From Penelope pileata (Eukaryota > Chordata > Aves > Galliformes > Cracidae): DNA of 64,000 nt. Numbering within the stretch: the stretch's first letter is position 1; each line of letters opens with the position of its first letter. Both the position numbers and the translations under genes were made by a program. Below the pieces are notes generated by a model. That model was not told the DNA's origin. It did not search any database and saw only the letters and a program-made list of their open reading frames with translations. The stretch covers positions 67,120 to 131,119 of the forward strand of contig WBMW01005307.1 of NCBI GenBank assembly GCA_013396635.1. Reading direction: 5' to 3'. This document shows, piece by piece, positions 25,201-33,562 of the stretch.

Positions 25201-28005
25201 CTTTGTTTCTTGAGTCTCTTTCCCTGCAAGAAAGGGAGGCGTAAGCAACAGAGTGGCGTGCAGTCCTTGGATGTAAAACCAAAATAACCAGTGATTAAAG
25301 GCCAACCCCACCTCCCCGTTGTGCAACGCAGTGGGATGGACCAGGACTCAGGGCTCCAGCCCCATGAGACACGCCTGGGGTATTTAGCATCTCCTCAGCA
25401 GTGGCATTTTGCCACCCTTTCTCTCTGTCTAGAATCCAGTTGTTCTCATCCTATTCAACATCCTCTATGGAAACAAGAAACTAAATCCATACATTCTCAC
25501 CCCAGACTTGCTCCCCACAGCCCACGTGACGAGCTGCAGAGAGCTACTGGGTGCACAGGTTTGCTGGAGCACTGCAAACTTCTCTGGCTGTCCCGGGGCT
25601 GCAGCACTGAGGTGAGGGAGAGGGGCTGATACTCACAGCAGCCGCTGGCACATCAGGCACTTGTTGAGGTCCCTCCTGCCATCCGGGCCTCTGATGGGCT
25701 GCCTGTTGGTGTGGCAGGAGAACTTCCCGCTGCGGAGAAGGGACCAGATTTTCATGCACTCATTCTGAAAGGCACGGAGAAGGGCGGTCAGCGGAGGGTT
25801 CTCTCGGAGGCCATCGAGGTCCTGTAAACAGTTCATTCCCATTTAATTTTCTGGGGGTTGGGGCTACCACGCTCCTCGCCCTCACCCCTTGCTGCACACA
25901 GAACCCTGCTCAAGGCTCCCGAGGCAAGAAGAAAGTCCAAAACTCATTGCAAGAGCCATTATTCATGAGAAAAGGAATACACACTTAATTAGCATACAGC
26001 TGCAAATTGCTACCCACTGCAGGGGAGGACTCAATATTATATTCAAGAGCATAAAATACAGCCCTAGAAGCACCAGCAGGCTGTGAAAGCAATGAATTGG
26101 GCAGAGCGGAGTAACTGAGGAGTGATTTGGGTGCAAGGGATGAACCACAGGCTAGCACCATCCTGGGGGAGCGGAGCAGCGATGTTGCCTAATGCTGCCC
26201 CAGCCAATTGCCTCTTCTGCTGGGGAACTGGAAGTGCAGGCTGGAGAGAACTAATGAAGCATTTAGTTATTTTTGGTTACTATGTTTTCCAAAAGGGTCT
26301 TTGCTAAGGAGAGAGAAGTTTATTTCATTAAACATGAATGAAGCTGACTTCTCAGTCATTGAGTCAAATAATTTTTCTGAGTCTCAAAGGCCTTGGCTTA
26401 ATTCTTTTAGTTATCAAACTCGGAAATTATCAGAAATGGGGGTTTCTACTGGATCAGAAACAAATTTTTGAAATATCATTAGAAATATAGCTCATGCCAT
26501 TTCTAACCTCATTCCATGAGATATCAGAGCAGTTAGAGTATCTGTTTAGCATAGTACAGCAAGCACCCAGTCAGCTAGAGCCATCGCTGACTGTAAATGT
26601 ATTGTTTCTAAATGTGGAGAAAGTCACTCCCCTTTTGCAGTCACTGGAAAGATATTATGATTTCTCAGTACAGTTTGCCTGTGTGACTTTGCTTAGAGCA
26701 TGCATGAAGCAGGGCAATTGGAAAAACAAAAGGAGAAACAGAATAGAAAAGGTCAGACTCGCCTTAATTGAAGCTTGGCTGGCAACATCTGTGGCAAAAA
26801 ATAAACAACAATGAAACCATACAAAAATCTTTGAAAGGAAATTTTGAATCAAAAGCATTTAATTAAAATACTTGATGCAGTTTCCTAATCCACCCAAATA
26901 CCCCCAGATAAAAGCTAATCCAATACATCACTGCACATTGATAGAAAGGACTAGGCATTAGAGACTTTCTAGAACACGGCTTTTTTCTTTTTTTTTTTTT
27001 GTAATTCAAATGCAAAAGCACATTTTTTTCCTTGTTTGCATTTTTGTGCCCTCCTTTAATGTGCCACTTTTCTCAGTCTTAAAATCCCAATTTCAAGGTT
27101 GGTTCAATAACTGTTTTGCTATTATCCTACTCCACTGCATTGGTAGTGGTAATCAACCTTACCCACATGTTCTTGGCTTTCATCTTCACATAAAATTGGG
27201 ATAGGAGAGCCAGCCCATACCATCGTTGTTTGTCCAAACCTTCAAATTCCTTTTCAAGGCCCATTCCATTTGCAGTACTTCATAGAAATTACCAAATTAA
27301 TGAGTCATTAGATGAGTGGCTGATATCTGTTCTTTCTATTAAGCCATTTAGAGCATGTATAGTACATGTTTCACCCTTTTCTCTTGCATCACCTGTGGCA
27401 TCACAGGGAACCATCAAGAAATCCTCCATTAGCTCTTTTTCAGTATAAATAGACAGTAAAGTAAAAGACCATTGCATCAAGTCTGAACTCCTACTGAAGT
27501 TTCCCTATTGCAGCCATAGGAAAATGCATTCACTAGCAAGAAAACTGACAAGAAATTCCCATTTTCCTGAATTCACCAAAAGGTATAGTATGCTTTTTTG
27601 TTCAAAATTAAGCTTTTATGCAAAAATTCTGTCTGGTTTTTATTCTCCCACATAAGCAGCTGGGAAGTTTTGATTTTAGATTTTTTAAACTGTTACCCCT
27701 ACTAAATATAGATGCCTACACTTGAAAATGGTGGAAAATCACCACTGTCACATGCAAAAGAAAAAGCCATTATCAAAAAATGTGTTATATAAAAAAATCA
27801 ATCCCACAAGTAGTACAGTAAAAATGGTCTTCTGGTTACATCACTGCTCCTTTTAAAGAGTAAGAGCTCTCTAATCCTCCATCTCGCTGGCTTTAAGTGC
27901 TGTACCAGTCCCAGATTTCAGCACAGAGAGCATCAGAGGTTACTAACCTGAGAAGAAGCAGAAAAATGCCAGAGCAAGGACCACCGAAGCACCTTCTATT
28001 TTCAT
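13250..28005 (-). CDS. SPINK5/LEKTI-like secreted inhibitor with three 4-Cys modules and one classical Kazal module
   Basis: Proposed exons: 28005-27948, 25905-25886, 25764-25637, 25223-25160, 23576-23449, 23338-23290, 21264-21134, 20562-20481, 16859-16732, 16365-16302 and 13255-13250. They total 858 bases (285 residues and a stop). Every junction has AG/GT ends and phases agree throughout. Modules 1-3 have four cysteines with NKCxMC near the end and lack the CGTDG core, as most domains of mammalian LEKTI do. Module 4 has six cysteines and PVCGTDGKTYKNEC, as LEKTI's last domain does. P1 residues by position are Thr, Arg, Arg and Lys. The protein starts MKI, like human LEKTI. Linkers are basic and hydrophilic; the first holds an RDSR (minimal furin-type) site and an NVS sequon. 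Exon 2 and the last exon are the weakest parts. Modules 1-3 and module 4 could instead belong to separate transcripts, but I found no promoter or signal peptide between 16.9 and 20.4 kb. Confidence 0.75.
13653..13683. repeat. Short tandem duplication (two copies of a 15-mer)
   Basis: ACCTGTTAACTAACA occurs at 13653-13667 and 13669-13683. Each copy contains the palindrome GTTAAC. It lies in the last intron of the SPINK5-like gene. Confidence 0.85.
14054..14096. repeat. Perfect 16-bp inverted repeat (hairpin)
   Basis: CATCTCTCCCTGATGG at 14054-14069 is repeated as its exact reverse complement at 14081-14096, with an 11-base spacer. It lies inside an intron of the SPINK5-like gene. Function unknown. 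Confidence 0.9.
15957..15971. repeat. Poly(A) run ending in an unresolved base
   Basis: A homopolymer of A ends with N at 15971, the only ambiguous base I noticed. Length and local sequence are uncertain here. Confidence 0.9.
16302..16365 (-). CDS. SPINK5-like exon 10: classical Kazal module, second part
   Basis: 64 bp (phase 2 to 0) reading KASVYITVNYRGEC, which supplies the sixth cysteine, then RKSVPEV. Acceptor TTTGCAG, donor GTAAGC. Confidence 0.88.
16732..16859 (-). CDS. SPINK5-like exon 9: classical Kazal module, first part
   Basis: 128 bp (phase 0 to 2) starting LDCDRILHGV, with FCSKSSQPVCGTDGKTYK and NECDLCSAAM. It fits the Kazal signature C-x7-C-x6-Y-x3-C-x2-C. Lys is at P1, suggesting trypsin-like targets. 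It could belong to a separate SPINK gene, but its entry phase fits exon 8. Confidence 0.92.
17333..17340. repeat. Short (TGCA)n run
   Basis: Around this point ATGCATGCATGCATG repeats the tetramer TGCA. A simple repeat in intron 8 of the SPINK5-like gene. Confidence 0.6.
18651..18686. repeat. T-rich simple repeat
   Basis: A run of T interrupted by single G bases, in the largest intron (16860-20480) of the SPINK5-like gene. It may be the tail of an old minus-strand retroposon, but no body is recognisable. Confidence 0.7.
20481..20562 (-). CDS. SPINK5-like exon 8: linker after module 3, with an extra cysteine
   Basis: 82 bp (phase 2 to 0), glycine-, glutamine- and lysine-rich, ending SAAECANQ. 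The only frame agreeing with exon 7 ends exactly at a CAG|GTGAAA donor in phase 0. It carries one cysteine outside the module pattern. A different frame is open and stops at 20477, but it does not fit the splice phase. Confidence 0.72.
21134..21264 (-). CDS. SPINK5-like exon 7: LEKTI-type module 3
   Basis: 131 bp starting DDCSEYRSQF, with LSCTRENNPVRDSSGKQ and NKCLMCAEKL. It is very similar to module 2 from CTREN onward, pointing to a fairly recent module duplication. Arg is at P1. Confidence 0.93.
23290..23338 (-). CDS. SPINK5-like exon 6: linker after module 2
   Basis: 49 bp (phase 2 to 0) reading KRENEQKTTSARGKEK: lysine- and glutamate-rich, without cysteine. Acceptor TTTCAG, donor GTGAGA. 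The intron between this and exon 5 is only 110 bp. Confidence 0.8.
23449..23576 (-). CDS. SPINK5-like exon 5: LEKTI-type module 2
   Basis: 128 bp starting DECREFRDLF, with LSCTRENDPVRDSSGKQ and then NKCIMCAEKL. There are four cysteines with Arg at the P1 position. The CTREN-PVR core is a hallmark of human LEKTI domains. Confidence 0.93.
24328..24436 (+). repeat. MIR-like SINE remnant (right half)
   Basis: Order of worn blocks: GGAAGTCAAGTCCAGAAAAT, ACTTGCCAAAAGCCACACTG, then GAATGAAACCCAGG and GGTCTCTGCCTGACACC. This matches the MIR 3' half. It lies in intron 4 of the SPINK5-like gene. Confidence 0.55.
25160..25223 (-). CDS. SPINK5-like exon 4: linker after module 1
   Basis: 64 bp (phase 2 to 0) beginning ERDSRNKGSGG. 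It is hydrophilic and basic, with an RDSR site and an NVS sequon, and lacks cysteine, as expected for a four-Cys LEKTI module. Acceptor TTGCAG, donor GTGAGG. Confidence 0.75.
25637..25764 (-). CDS. SPINK5-like exon 3: LEKTI-type module 1
   Basis: 128 bp (phase 0 to 2) starting NECMKIWSLL and ending NKCLMCQRLL. Cysteines are at exon residues 3, 17, 36 and 39. The core reads PIRGPDG, the typical LEKTI form without the central cysteine. The residue two after the second cysteine is Thr (SCHTN), unlike the Arg of modules 2 and 3. Confidence 0.88.
25886..25905 (-). CDS. SPINK5-like exon 2: candidate 20-bp micro-exon
   Basis: Twenty bases lie between a GAGCAG acceptor and a GTGAGG donor, taking phase 1 to phase 0 as needed. 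They add FCVQQG after the signal peptide. The length equals exon 2 of ovoinhibitor. The pyrimidine tract is only moderate, so this is a proposal based on phase, length and donor strength. Confidence 0.45.
27948..28005 (-). CDS. SPINK5-like exon 1: signal peptide
   Basis: The ATG is at 28005-28003, followed by 19 codons beginning MKIEGASVVLALAFFC, a clear secretory signal. It ends in phase 1 at GTTAGT, the same phase as exon 1 of the neighbouring ovoinhibitor gene. Confidence 0.85.
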
Positions 28006-28090
28006 GGTGAGGGTGGCAGCTGTTTGCCTACGTTGACTCTATTAGCACATTGCTCAATGAGACCCAAAGAAAAGGCTCAGGTCAGATCAC

Positions 28091-28099
28091 ATATATATA
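28091..28099 (-). promoter_or_regulatory. TATA box of the SPINK5-like gene
   Basis: On the minus strand CTATATATATGT lies 86 bases before the start codon at 28005. The spacing resembles that of the ovoinhibitor promoter and supports 28005 as the true start. Confidence 0.7.
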
Positions 28100-28121
28100 G
28101 ATGACCAGATTCTCCGCCTTC

Positions 28122-28134
28122 ATTATGACATAAT
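28122..28134 (-). promoter_or_regulatory. Palindromic element upstream of the SPINK5-like TATA box
   Basis: The 13-base sequence ATTATGTCATAAT (minus strand) is a perfect 6-bp inverted repeat around one central base, 22 bases upstream of the TATA box. It resembles bZIP-type sites (AP-1/CREB/C-EBP class). Binding is inferred only from the motif. Confidence 0.4.
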
Positions 28135-28430
28135 CTTCCCAAGAACCATCATTAGCCGCAGAAACCAGTTTGATGACAGTAGCTTTAAATTCTAATCATC
28201 CCATTAACACAATTAATTTCCATAAGGATGGGACACATTTGAGTCACTCCCTGCATTTTGTCAAGGTAAGAAAATTACAAATGGCTCATTTCATTTTCCC
28301 TACACAGATGGGAATTCTTGCCATCTTCAGGGTGGTTTGTAAGACAGAGGTGTCACTGCTGGCATACCACTAATACGCTTTCGTATCCAAGAAATACCTG
28401 GAAGGGTTTTATTTTAATTCTTTTGTCCTA

Positions 28431-28469
28431 GTTCTCATCTGGTTAGGTTCTCATCAATAGGTTCTCATC
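28431..28469. repeat. Triplicated GTTCTCATC
   Basis: GTTCTCATC starts at 28431, 28447 and 28461 (spacings 16 and 14), with similar bases between copies. A worn minisatellite-like triplet, about 430 bp upstream of the SPINK5-like start codon. Confidence 0.7.
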
Positions 28470-29284
28470 TGCTTGAACCTAAATAGTAAGTATCTAACAA
28501 GCTTAAAAACCTCAGGCTTAAGGTCCTGTTAAAAGATTTCAAATTTGTTCTTACAGTTCGTGTAGAAAACCTAATTACAGAGTCCTCATCCCTTCCCTGC
28601 CTCTCCCTGTTATCTTCAGAAGAAAAGGCAATGTTATTAGTGCACAGCTTTTTCTCAGCCCACCTGGGACCTGGCAGACCATATAGGTACCACTCTTCAA
28701 GCAGATCAGTGCTCACAGAGATGTCTTTATTGACGTTAAAGGATCCAACAAAGCAGCCCTGCTTAGGCCTCTCCCAGAAAAAATGATAAAATACGAAGGT
28801 TGTTCCATGGGACAGGGTTTTTCAGGAGATGCGAGAGAAGAAAATAAAGATGACATCAATGTTTTGAAATGTGATTTACACAGGAAGAAGCTGTCTGCCT
28901 TGTTACCTGAAAAAAAATAAAAATAAAAATTTGAGAGAAAAGTCATTTACAAGGGTTGAAGAAGGTGGATAAATGGCAGCCCAGCAGACCAGCGCCACAA
29001 GAGTCTTGAGCATGGGCAAGAAGGCTGAGGCTGCACAGGATTTATAGGTCAGTGCCATCTGAAAAGGGAAGAAAACATACTTTTGCATGATATATGCATT
29101 TGGCCAGAGGCGCCAACACAGCTCAGCTCAAGTATAAATCCACATAATAAATTGCTGCCACATTTCCCAAATCAAAATAGTTGCTACTGTTTACAGCTGA
29201 AGCCAAAGCCGAGTGAGTAGAAAGTCCTAATTTGGTGTGTGGTCATCCCTAATGTTTCTTTTCAACTCAAAAAATTGAATCACA

Positions 29285-29365
29285 TGCAGATTCACGGTGG
29301 TGAATTTGAAAATGAGAACTGCCTGAGGTCATGCAGATAGTTAATGGTAGATCTGTAGAGCTGCG
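29285..29365 (+). repeat. Possible MIR-like remnant
   Basis: TGCCTGAGGTCATGCAGATAG followed by TTAATGGTAG resembles the conserved MIR segment around the CTTGCCCAAGGTCACACAG block. Short and degraded. Confidence 0.35.
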
Positions 29366-31577
29366 TGTTGTCTTGAATCACGACAATTTCTGTGAGCACA
29401 TTCGGGCATGGAATTAGAGGGGAGGCCAACAGGAAGAAAAGATGACTAACCTGATACGGCATCTCTCAGCAAATCCTTGGGAGAAACTAGAAAAGAACTA
29501 GAATGGAAAAAAGCCAAAAATGTATGGTGGTTTAGAAGTGCATAGAGATAGAATCCTATATGGAGGGCGAAAACAAAAGACATTCTTTGTTACTGAGGTG
29601 TCCCCCCATGAATCAGTCACAGAGTGGTACGGGAGTGCATTTTTAGAGAAGTTTTGAGATCATCTTTTCCACTAAAAGGTCTATTACAAAGAGAAACAAC
29701 GCACTGATTTCAGACAACTGGCTGACCACCCTGCTCCTGAGGGAAGTACTGTGGGTACAGCACTCAGTTGGACTGGCCAAACAAAAGCAAATCCTGGCCC
29801 TGGCAGCACAAGGAAGATAGAAGAGATCAAGGAAGGTGAAAGAGACCTGGATTTTCACATATTGACCCTGAACCAACCCCACAACTGCTGCGTCTCATTC
29901 CCATCCTCCCACCCCTGTCCACCAGCCAAACCTACATCAACGTGTAGGAGAAGGGCCAAAGCCAGAACCACTTTTAGTACCAAATCTCCTGTAAAGACAG
30001 GGATTTTCTTCCCAATTACTACCACATAATTACAACCTCCTTAAAAAAAAAAAAAAAAAAAGTATGAAATGTGAGGTAAGGGGACAGGGAAAATCCTACA
30101 AATCCATAGCATTTGAAAGATTTGCTCCAAGGCACTTGAGCTACAAGAAGAAACCCAGGCAGAATAAAGAGGGATGACAGCAAAAGCGTGTTGAACAAAC
30201 CTTGCCTGATTCACTCAATTACCTTTATTGATAGATTTACAGGATAAAGTCTCGCTCCTGCACTGGAATCCAGTCAGTCCATTCATTTCCTTGGGATTTT
30301 GTATTGTGGGGTCAGATCTGCTGTAGGAGAGATGATCCTGATGTTCAGCAATGAATTTGGTACAGCACCTTGGTAATCTTGATTTAAAGCTGAAGAGTGT
30401 TGTGCCGGTGAGGAATGTAGTTGGGAGCAAGAGACTCTGCATAGACTCTTCTGCTCGTTTCTCAGTATTGATTCTGGAAGAAAAGTAAAGAGCATATGAA
30501 TGATGCTATACCAGATAGAACAGCTCTCACTGGATCCATTTTTTTTTTCACATTCTCTGCTAGAAAAATTGGGAAACAGGATAAAAATAATAATGGAGGA
30601 GTGACTGGGAAAACACAAGGATGGGGGAAAGGCAGAGTATCATGAAATTTAGGCAAACTCTCATGAGGTGGAAAGCCAACAGGCTGAAAGGAAACCTAGG
30701 GATAAAGCAGAACAGCAACCAATCTGGGACTGCCCCAGGGCAGGCAGGACACAGCAAATGGGACATTTACCTCTTCAGAGTCCCCAAAGAGTTCAGGAAA
30801 GAGACCGAAAAGCAGCCAAATGGCTCATAACTCTGTTAGTGATAAACAATGTGCTTATGCTCCCTTTCTTAAGTCTCCCTTTTTCTGACGTTCCCACATT
30901 TCTCTCCTCCACAGGCTGTGCCTGTGCAGGGATACGTCTATAGATGCATAAAAATAATTGCAATGGCTCGTACTCTCAGCAAATAGTTTTTATTTCCTTT
31001 GGTGACATGGCACCATTTTGCAGATGGGAATCACCTTTCTAATGGGTTCAGCACCATGTGAGGGTGTTCTAGTTGAGGGAAAGCCTCCTGGCAGTATAGC
31101 TGTTTAACTTTTCTGCCCCAGTAGCTCCTCACTGGTTGGGTGGTGGTCTCTACCAGGAGACCCAGAGCTCCTCACTCTTCCTGCTCAGCCCCAGCTGAGC
31201 TCACTCCGCCACAGCCTGCACAGCCTTGCTGGTTCCAGGGCTCTCCTGAGCAGCTCCTGCTCCATCACTGCTCCAGGTGCCCTATTCCTCCTGTTCCCAC
31301 CAGTATAGGCAGCCTGTGAGACCAGCCCCCACCCACTTTGCTCCTGTTCCAGGGAAATGAACTCCTTCATGCCAAGTGAGAAATAACGTGAGTAGAGAAA
31401 CTAACATTTTTAATAAAACTACATGTTATTCCCATCAGATTTGTCCTTTTCTGTCCTAGTTTGCATGCTTTTTACCTCGCTACCATCTCTTTCCCCTCTC
31501 AGAGGGGCTTTATCCACACCAACTCAACACTTATTTCTCTGAAATATTAAACTTCTCTTTTCCAGCCCACCACTACA

Positions 31578-31596
31578 TCTCTCTCTCTCTCTCTCA
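31578..31596. repeat. (CT)n microsatellite
   Basis: An uninterrupted CT dinucleotide run of about ten units. Confidence 0.9.
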
Positions 31597-33158
31597 GGCC
31601 AGAAACCCTCGGGGCTAAAAGAGAAGAGACATAGTTCTTTGGCATATTTAACAAACCAAATGTAGAGTAGATGATATTTTGATTCCCAGCCAAAGCAGAG
31701 TCCAGAGCTCTCAGCTTCAGCAGTGTTGTATGAGTTGCTCCTCTAGAGTGAGGTATTTCAAAACCCAAGGACTCCAAACAAAGACACTTTCCCATTTTTA
31801 ATCAGTCTCTCAGCATCGTTAACACTATGGATTCAGAATAGGAGGTTTCTTGCAGCTCCTTTGGGCTCACCTGCAGCTCTCAATTAGAAAATATCAAGGG
31901 TAGAGCATTGCGCTGCCACACTAATGTTGCAAGCTAGCACAGTGCTTTGGGCTACATCTCTGTGGGTGCTGCCTGCAGAGAGGGTCCCCGTTCTGTACAT
32001 CAAGCCACCTTGCTTAGTGTCCTCGAAAAGGACACATCTCTGCTGTCAACAACCACATTAGGATGGTTTCCTCCCCTCCAGAGAAACCCAGTTACTCCCC
32101 CGCCCCAGGCTTGACCCTGCTACAAGAGACACAAGTCTCATCCATCTCTTCAGTGCAGTTCTGGAGGCATCAGATCTGCAAACATCCCACACAAGATTTA
32201 TGATATTAGAGAACGTTCTTTGGCTTGCACCCACTTCCATGCCAAAACCCAGCAGCTGATCAGCCAACAAGCCAGTCAGCCCCAGGCTAATGGAAATGAG
32301 TTTGAGTTTCCAGACAGCAATAGCCACGTGCCTCAGAGCTCCCCTGTTCATACCTACTGCTACCACAGGTCTCAGACAAAATCTTCAGATCTCCAGGGAA
32401 GCATGTCTTGATCATCCTGAAATCCCACCAACCACGGTTACCCAAGGTCTATGCCATGGTCCTCTCCTTTCAGCCAGGATGAGCTTCCTGAGCCCAAAAT
32501 GGAGCTGCACCACTCTGACCCAGCGAAACACCCTTCCCAAGTGGCTTTTCATTTCCAACCCTTGTGCTGGGTATGCAGCTCAGCAGCACAGCAGCTGACT
32601 CTGCACGCCACCTGGCTGCATTGCTGCAAATGCAGCAGCTGGCTGTGTTAACTCTCAGCACCCTGGAGCACTATTCCCTGTCAGTTCACAAAGGAGAGTG
32701 AATTGCTAGAGGCCAGAAGAATGGTGGGAATTTCCTGACTTCATCAACCTCTGAGATTTTCAGTTGCACAGCAAGTCCTGTGCATCCTAGAGCGCACAGA
32801 GTGTTATCAAGAAGTTTCAGAAACATGCCCAGAGCATGGCAACAAGCTTCACCAAGAAGAGTCTGTCAAGTAGACACGCTGCTTCAAAAGGAAAGAATGT
32901 GGATAAGTTTAATTTGAATTTGCTTTATATCTCTCTGTGCATGGAAAGCATCTAACAACCTTGCCTAAACCCAGCATCTACTGTATCCTCCTCCGGACCC
33001 AATGCTTCATGGGTCATGCCCTTCCCTGTCACCACGTCTCCTTTCCTGCCCAAATCTACCTTTTTACTCTGATCAACACTAAAACTGCAAGAAGTCATCA
33101 TGGATTATGGACTGTCTTACGTGTCAGTTGCACAAACTCCAGTAATGAAAAATTTGTG

Positions 33159-33174
33159 ACACACACACACACAC
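33159..33174. repeat. (AC)n microsatellite
   Basis: About eight uninterrupted AC units. Confidence 0.9.
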
Positions 33175-33449
33175 CAGATCTCCTTGTCACATCCGCAGTA
33201 CGATCACAGCAAATTCCAGTACCCTGTGCCTGGATAAGAGCACAGCCTTGTCTTTGCAATCCTCCCCAGGCCGTGAGCCACCATGACATGGGGCTGACTG
33301 TTCTGGACAGGCCTTTGCCACTGCTGACTTAGCTCAAAGATGCTGGGGAGGAGGGGGAAGTGAATCAGGAAGTGAGCAACCATGAGAGGTGCATGTCTGA
33401 AAGGCAGGGATGAGGCTAACTTTGGAAGATCACAATAATAGCATGTAAC

Positions 33450-33562
33450 GCATGCCATCTTCAAAGCACTAATGAATCCCTACAAGGTTCCCCTGTTATT
33501 ATTTGCATTTCAGAGATGGGTATATTAAGATGCAGAAGGCCACATTATCCTCTGGGTCACAC
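33450..33562 (+). repeat. Possible MIR-like remnant
   Basis: Contains TCTTCAAAGCACTAATGAAT, then a TTATTTGCATTTCAGAGATG block and GAAGGCCACATTA, in MIR order. Heavily degraded. Confidence 0.45.
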
